Source of the DNA: Burkholderiales bacterium 67-32
Lineage (GTDB): Bacteria; Pseudomonadota; Gammaproteobacteria; Burkholderiales; Burkholderiaceae_B
Reading direction: 5' to 3'
Assembly (NCBI GenBank): GCA_001898625.1
Contig: MKUP01000006.1
Span: forward strand, 62,001-126,000
DNA: 64,000 bases
Position 1 is the first letter of the stretch; the number at the start of each line of letters is the position of its first letter. Shown piece after piece: positions 61,997 to 64,000 of this stretch. The notes beneath the pieces were generated by a model that was not told the DNA's origin, did not search any database, and saw only the letters and a list, made by a program, of their open reading frames with translations. The translations under genes and the position numbers were made by a program.

Positions 61997-62539
61997 TTGA
62001 AAGCCCCTTCGACACTGCCGCGTTCCCGGGTCCCGACTGAACACCTGCTGCTGCCGGTCGAACCCCGGTTCATCTGGCTCACGCTGTTCCTGGCCTGGCT
62101 GCTCAACCTGCTGCCCTGGGGCCAGGTGGGCGGCATTCCCGATGCGCTGGCGATCTGCCTGGTATTCTGGAGCGTCCACGAGCCCCGGCGCGTGGGCATG
62201 CTGACCGCTTTCATCTTCGGCATCCTGATGGACGTGCACGGATCGGCCCGCCTGGGTGAACATGCGCTGTCCTACACCCTGATGGTCTACCTGGCGCTGC
62301 TGATGCACCGGCGGCTGTCGTGGTTCTCGCCCTGGCTGCAGGCCTTGCACGTGCTGCCGGTTTTTTTCGTCTCCGAACTCACGGTATTCTCTATCCGCGG
62401 CTGGCTCGACGGCACCTGGCCCGGCTGGTGGTGGGGGCTGAACAGCGTGATCTCGGCCCTGCTGTGGCCGCTGGCGGGCTGGATCCTGCAAGCTCCCCAG
62501 CGTAGGGCGGTGGATCCCGACGACACGCGGCCCATCTAG
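61997..62539 (+). CDS. mreD: Rod shape-determining protein MreD
   Basis: A 180-residue inner-membrane protein with about five spans (for example FIWLTLFLAWLLNLLPWG and GMLTAFIFGILMDVHGSARLGEHALSYTL). TTG 61997 gives MKAPSTLPRS and has the repeat-derived AGGGGGGGG 6 bases upstream; a GTG at 61949 is in frame but lies inside the repeat and would add 16 unconserved residues. No ATG fits. Complete to the stop; mrdA follows after 76 bases. Confidence 0.88.
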   Translation: MKAPSTLPRSRVPTEHLLLPVEPRFIWLTLFLAWLLNLLPWGQVGGIPDALAICLVFWSVHEPRRVGMLTAFIFGILMDVHGSARLGEHALSYTLMVYLALLMHRRLSWFSPWLQALHVLPVFFVSELTVFSIRGWLDGTWPGWWWGLNSVISALLWPLAGWILQAPQRRAVDPDDTRPI

Positions 62540-62615
62540 GTTCCGTCCACGCCAGGCCAGCCACCGGCTCCTCGTAACACCGTCCGGCCCCACAGGGGCC
62601 GGGTTTCCGCAGCAC

Positions 62616-64000
62616 ATGACCGAACTCAAGAATACCGAGCGCGAACTCCAGCATTTCCGCCTGCGCCTGCTGGTGGCGGTGGGGCTCGTTCTCGTCTGCT
62701 TCGGTCTGCTCGGGTCCCGGTTCTGGTACCTGCAGGTCGCCAACCACGACGCCTATGCCGCGCGGGCCGAACAGAACCGCATCTCGGTCGTGCCCATCAC
62801 GCCCCACCGGGGCATCGTCGTGGACCGCAACGGCGCGATGCTGGCCCGCAATTACTCGGCCTACACGCTGGAAATCACGCCCTCCAAGGCGGGCAAGCTG
62901 GACGAGACCATCGAGCAGCTGAGTGGGGTGGTGAACATCGATGCCCGCGACCGCCGCCGTTTCCGCCAACTGCTGGGCGAGTCGCGGCGGTTCGAGAGTC
63001 TGCCCATCCGCAGCCGCCTGACCGACGAGGAAGTCGCCCGTTTCGCCGCCCAGGCCTACCGCTTTCCCGGAGTGGAGATCCGCGCGCGGCTGCTGCGCAA
63101 CTACCCGCAAGGCGAGGCCGCGGCGCACGTGATCGGCTACATAGGGCGGATTTCGCAGCGTGATATAGGAAGGTTGGAGGAAGATGGCACTATTTCCAAC
63201 TACCGGGGCACGGACTACATAGGCAAGGAAGGCCTGGAAAAGTCCTACGAGGCCGTCCTGCACGGCAAGACCGGGGTCGAGGAAGTCGAGGTGACCGCCT
63301 CGGGCCGCGCGGTGCGCACTCTGTCGCGCACGCCGCCCGTTTCGGGCAAGAACCTGATCCTTTCCATCGACGTCGAGCTGCAGAAGATCGCCGAGACGGC
63401 GTTCGGCAACCGGCGGGGCGCGCTGGTGGCGATCGAGCCGTCCACGGGCGACATCCTGGCCTTCGTCTCCCGCCCGTCGTTCGATCCCAACCTGTTCGTC
63501 GACGGCATCGACGTGGACAACTGGAAGGCGCTGAACGAATCGCCCGATCGCCCGCTGATCAACCGGCCGCTGTACGGCACCTATCCCATCGGCTCCACCT
63601 ACAAGCCCTTCATGGCGCTGGCCGGGCTGGAACTGGGCAAGCGGACCTTCACCGGCACCATGTACGACCCCGGCTATTTCGAGTTCGGCGACCGGCGCTA
63701 CCGCAACTCCGGCGAACGGGCCTACGGCACGATAGACATGCGCCGCGCGCTGGAAGTCTCGTCCGACACCTACTTCTATTCGCTGGCCGCCGACCTGGGC
63801 GTGGATGCCATCCACGATTTCATGAAGCCCTTCGGCTTCGGCCAGATCACCGGCATCGACCTGGGTGGCGAGAAGACCGGGATCCTGCCGTCCACCGCCT
63901 GGAAGCGGCGGGCCTATTCCAAGCCCGAGCAGCAGCGCTGGTACGCGGGCGAGACCATCTCCATCGGCGTGGGCCAGGGCTACAACGCCTTCACGCTGCT
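62616..64000 (+). CDS. mrdA: Penicillin-binding protein 2, 3' end outside window
   Basis: Elongation-specific transpeptidase. 461 codons are present of about 630-690. N-terminal span (about residues 17-38, LLVAVGLVLVCFGLLG), dimerisation domain starting ITPHRGIVVDRNG (about residues 64-76) and GxEKxYE (YIGKEGLEKSYE), then the transpeptidase domain with the catalytic SxxK as GSTYKP (Ser327-Lys330) and SSDTYFY. The frame is open to the last base. It completes the mreBCD-mrdA elongasome operon. Confidence 0.95.
   Translation, partial: MTELKNTERELQHFRLRLLVAVGLVLVCFGLLGSRFWYLQVANHDAYAARAEQNRISVVPITPHRGIVVDRNGAMLARNYSAYTLEITPSKAGKLDETIEQLSGVVNIDARDRRRFRQLLGESRRFESLPIRSRLTDEEVARFAAQAYRFPGVEIRARLLRNYPQGEAAAHVIGYIGRISQRDIGRLEEDGTISNYRGTDYIGKEGLEKSYEAVLHGKTGVEEVEVTASGRAVRTLSRTPPVSGKNLILSIDVELQKIAETAFGNRRGALVAIEPSTGDILAFVSRPSFDPNLFVDGIDVDNWKALNESPDRPLINRPLYGTYPIGSTYKPFMALAGLELGKRTFTGTMYDPGYFEFGDRRYRNSGERAYGTIDMRRALEVSSDTYFYSLAADLGVDAIHDFMKPFGFGQITGIDLGGEKTGILPSTAWKRRAYSKPEQQRWYAGETISIGVGQGYNAFTL

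Overview
The window is a 64-kb stretch of a high-GC chromosome. Gene content points to a betaproteobacterium of the family Alcaligenaceae, in the Bordetella/Achromobacter group. The evidence is six periplasmic Bug/TctC-type solute receptors without their TctA/TctB membrane partners, many LysR regulators each next to a small catabolic cassette, and housekeeping blocks typical of the group (argS-SPOR-dsbA, gatCAB opposite mreBCD-mrdA). I saw no tRNA, rRNA, CRISPR array, integrase, transposase or phage gene. The genus is inference; the family-level call is fairly safe.

Layout. 1-13000 is mostly core: the 3' part of leuA, DUF924 and DUF1840 genes, a glycine-rich exported protein whose lipobox cysteine is replaced, argS, a SPOR protein, dsbA, an FAD-linked oxidase, an SDR, a SulP transporter, and a PACE-family efflux gene opposite a LysR regulator. 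13021-21020 is a divergent locus. One arm holds an XRE regulator, an orotate phosphoribosyltransferase-like protein, a small unknown protein and ampG. The other holds an MFS transporter, PyrK, class 1B PyrD and an M20-type carbamoylase. I read it as a candidate orotate import, salvage and reductive degradation system, and it is the most interesting functional unit here. 21024-28698 has a two-domain metallophosphoesterase, a Cys-type sulfatase and two Bug receptors between two LysR genes. 28721-30119 has xthA and a MarR regulator. 30363-35850 is a Bug receptor followed by a three-subunit molybdenum hydroxylase and a CoxG-like protein. 35944 is the canonical pyrE.

36657-41284 is a second catabolic cassette: FAD monooxygenase, arylmalonate decarboxylase/maleate isomerase-like protein, Bug receptor and cysteine amidohydrolase, opposite a LysR. 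41297-44236 is a polar amino acid ABC importer. 44380-47778 is a TonB-dependent receptor with a HmuY-like lipoprotein behind a Fur-box-like site, probably for haem uptake. 47955-53737 is another catabolic region (two Bug receptors, RraA family, FAH family, RidA, IclR and LysR), followed by a LysR and an SDR. 55669 to the end is core: a histidine phosphatase, gatCAB, then mreB, mreC, mreD and the 5' part of mrdA (PBP2).

A roughly 75-85 bp GC-rich structured repeat occurs five times. Four copies start at, or within a few bases of, a stop codon with the same polarity. Three lie between co-directional genes (MFS-pyrK, ABC receptor-permease, mreC-mreD). One copy supplies the end of dsbA and one apparently supplies the ribosome binding site of mreD. 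Its stems show compensatory changes between copies, so the folded form seems to be what is kept.
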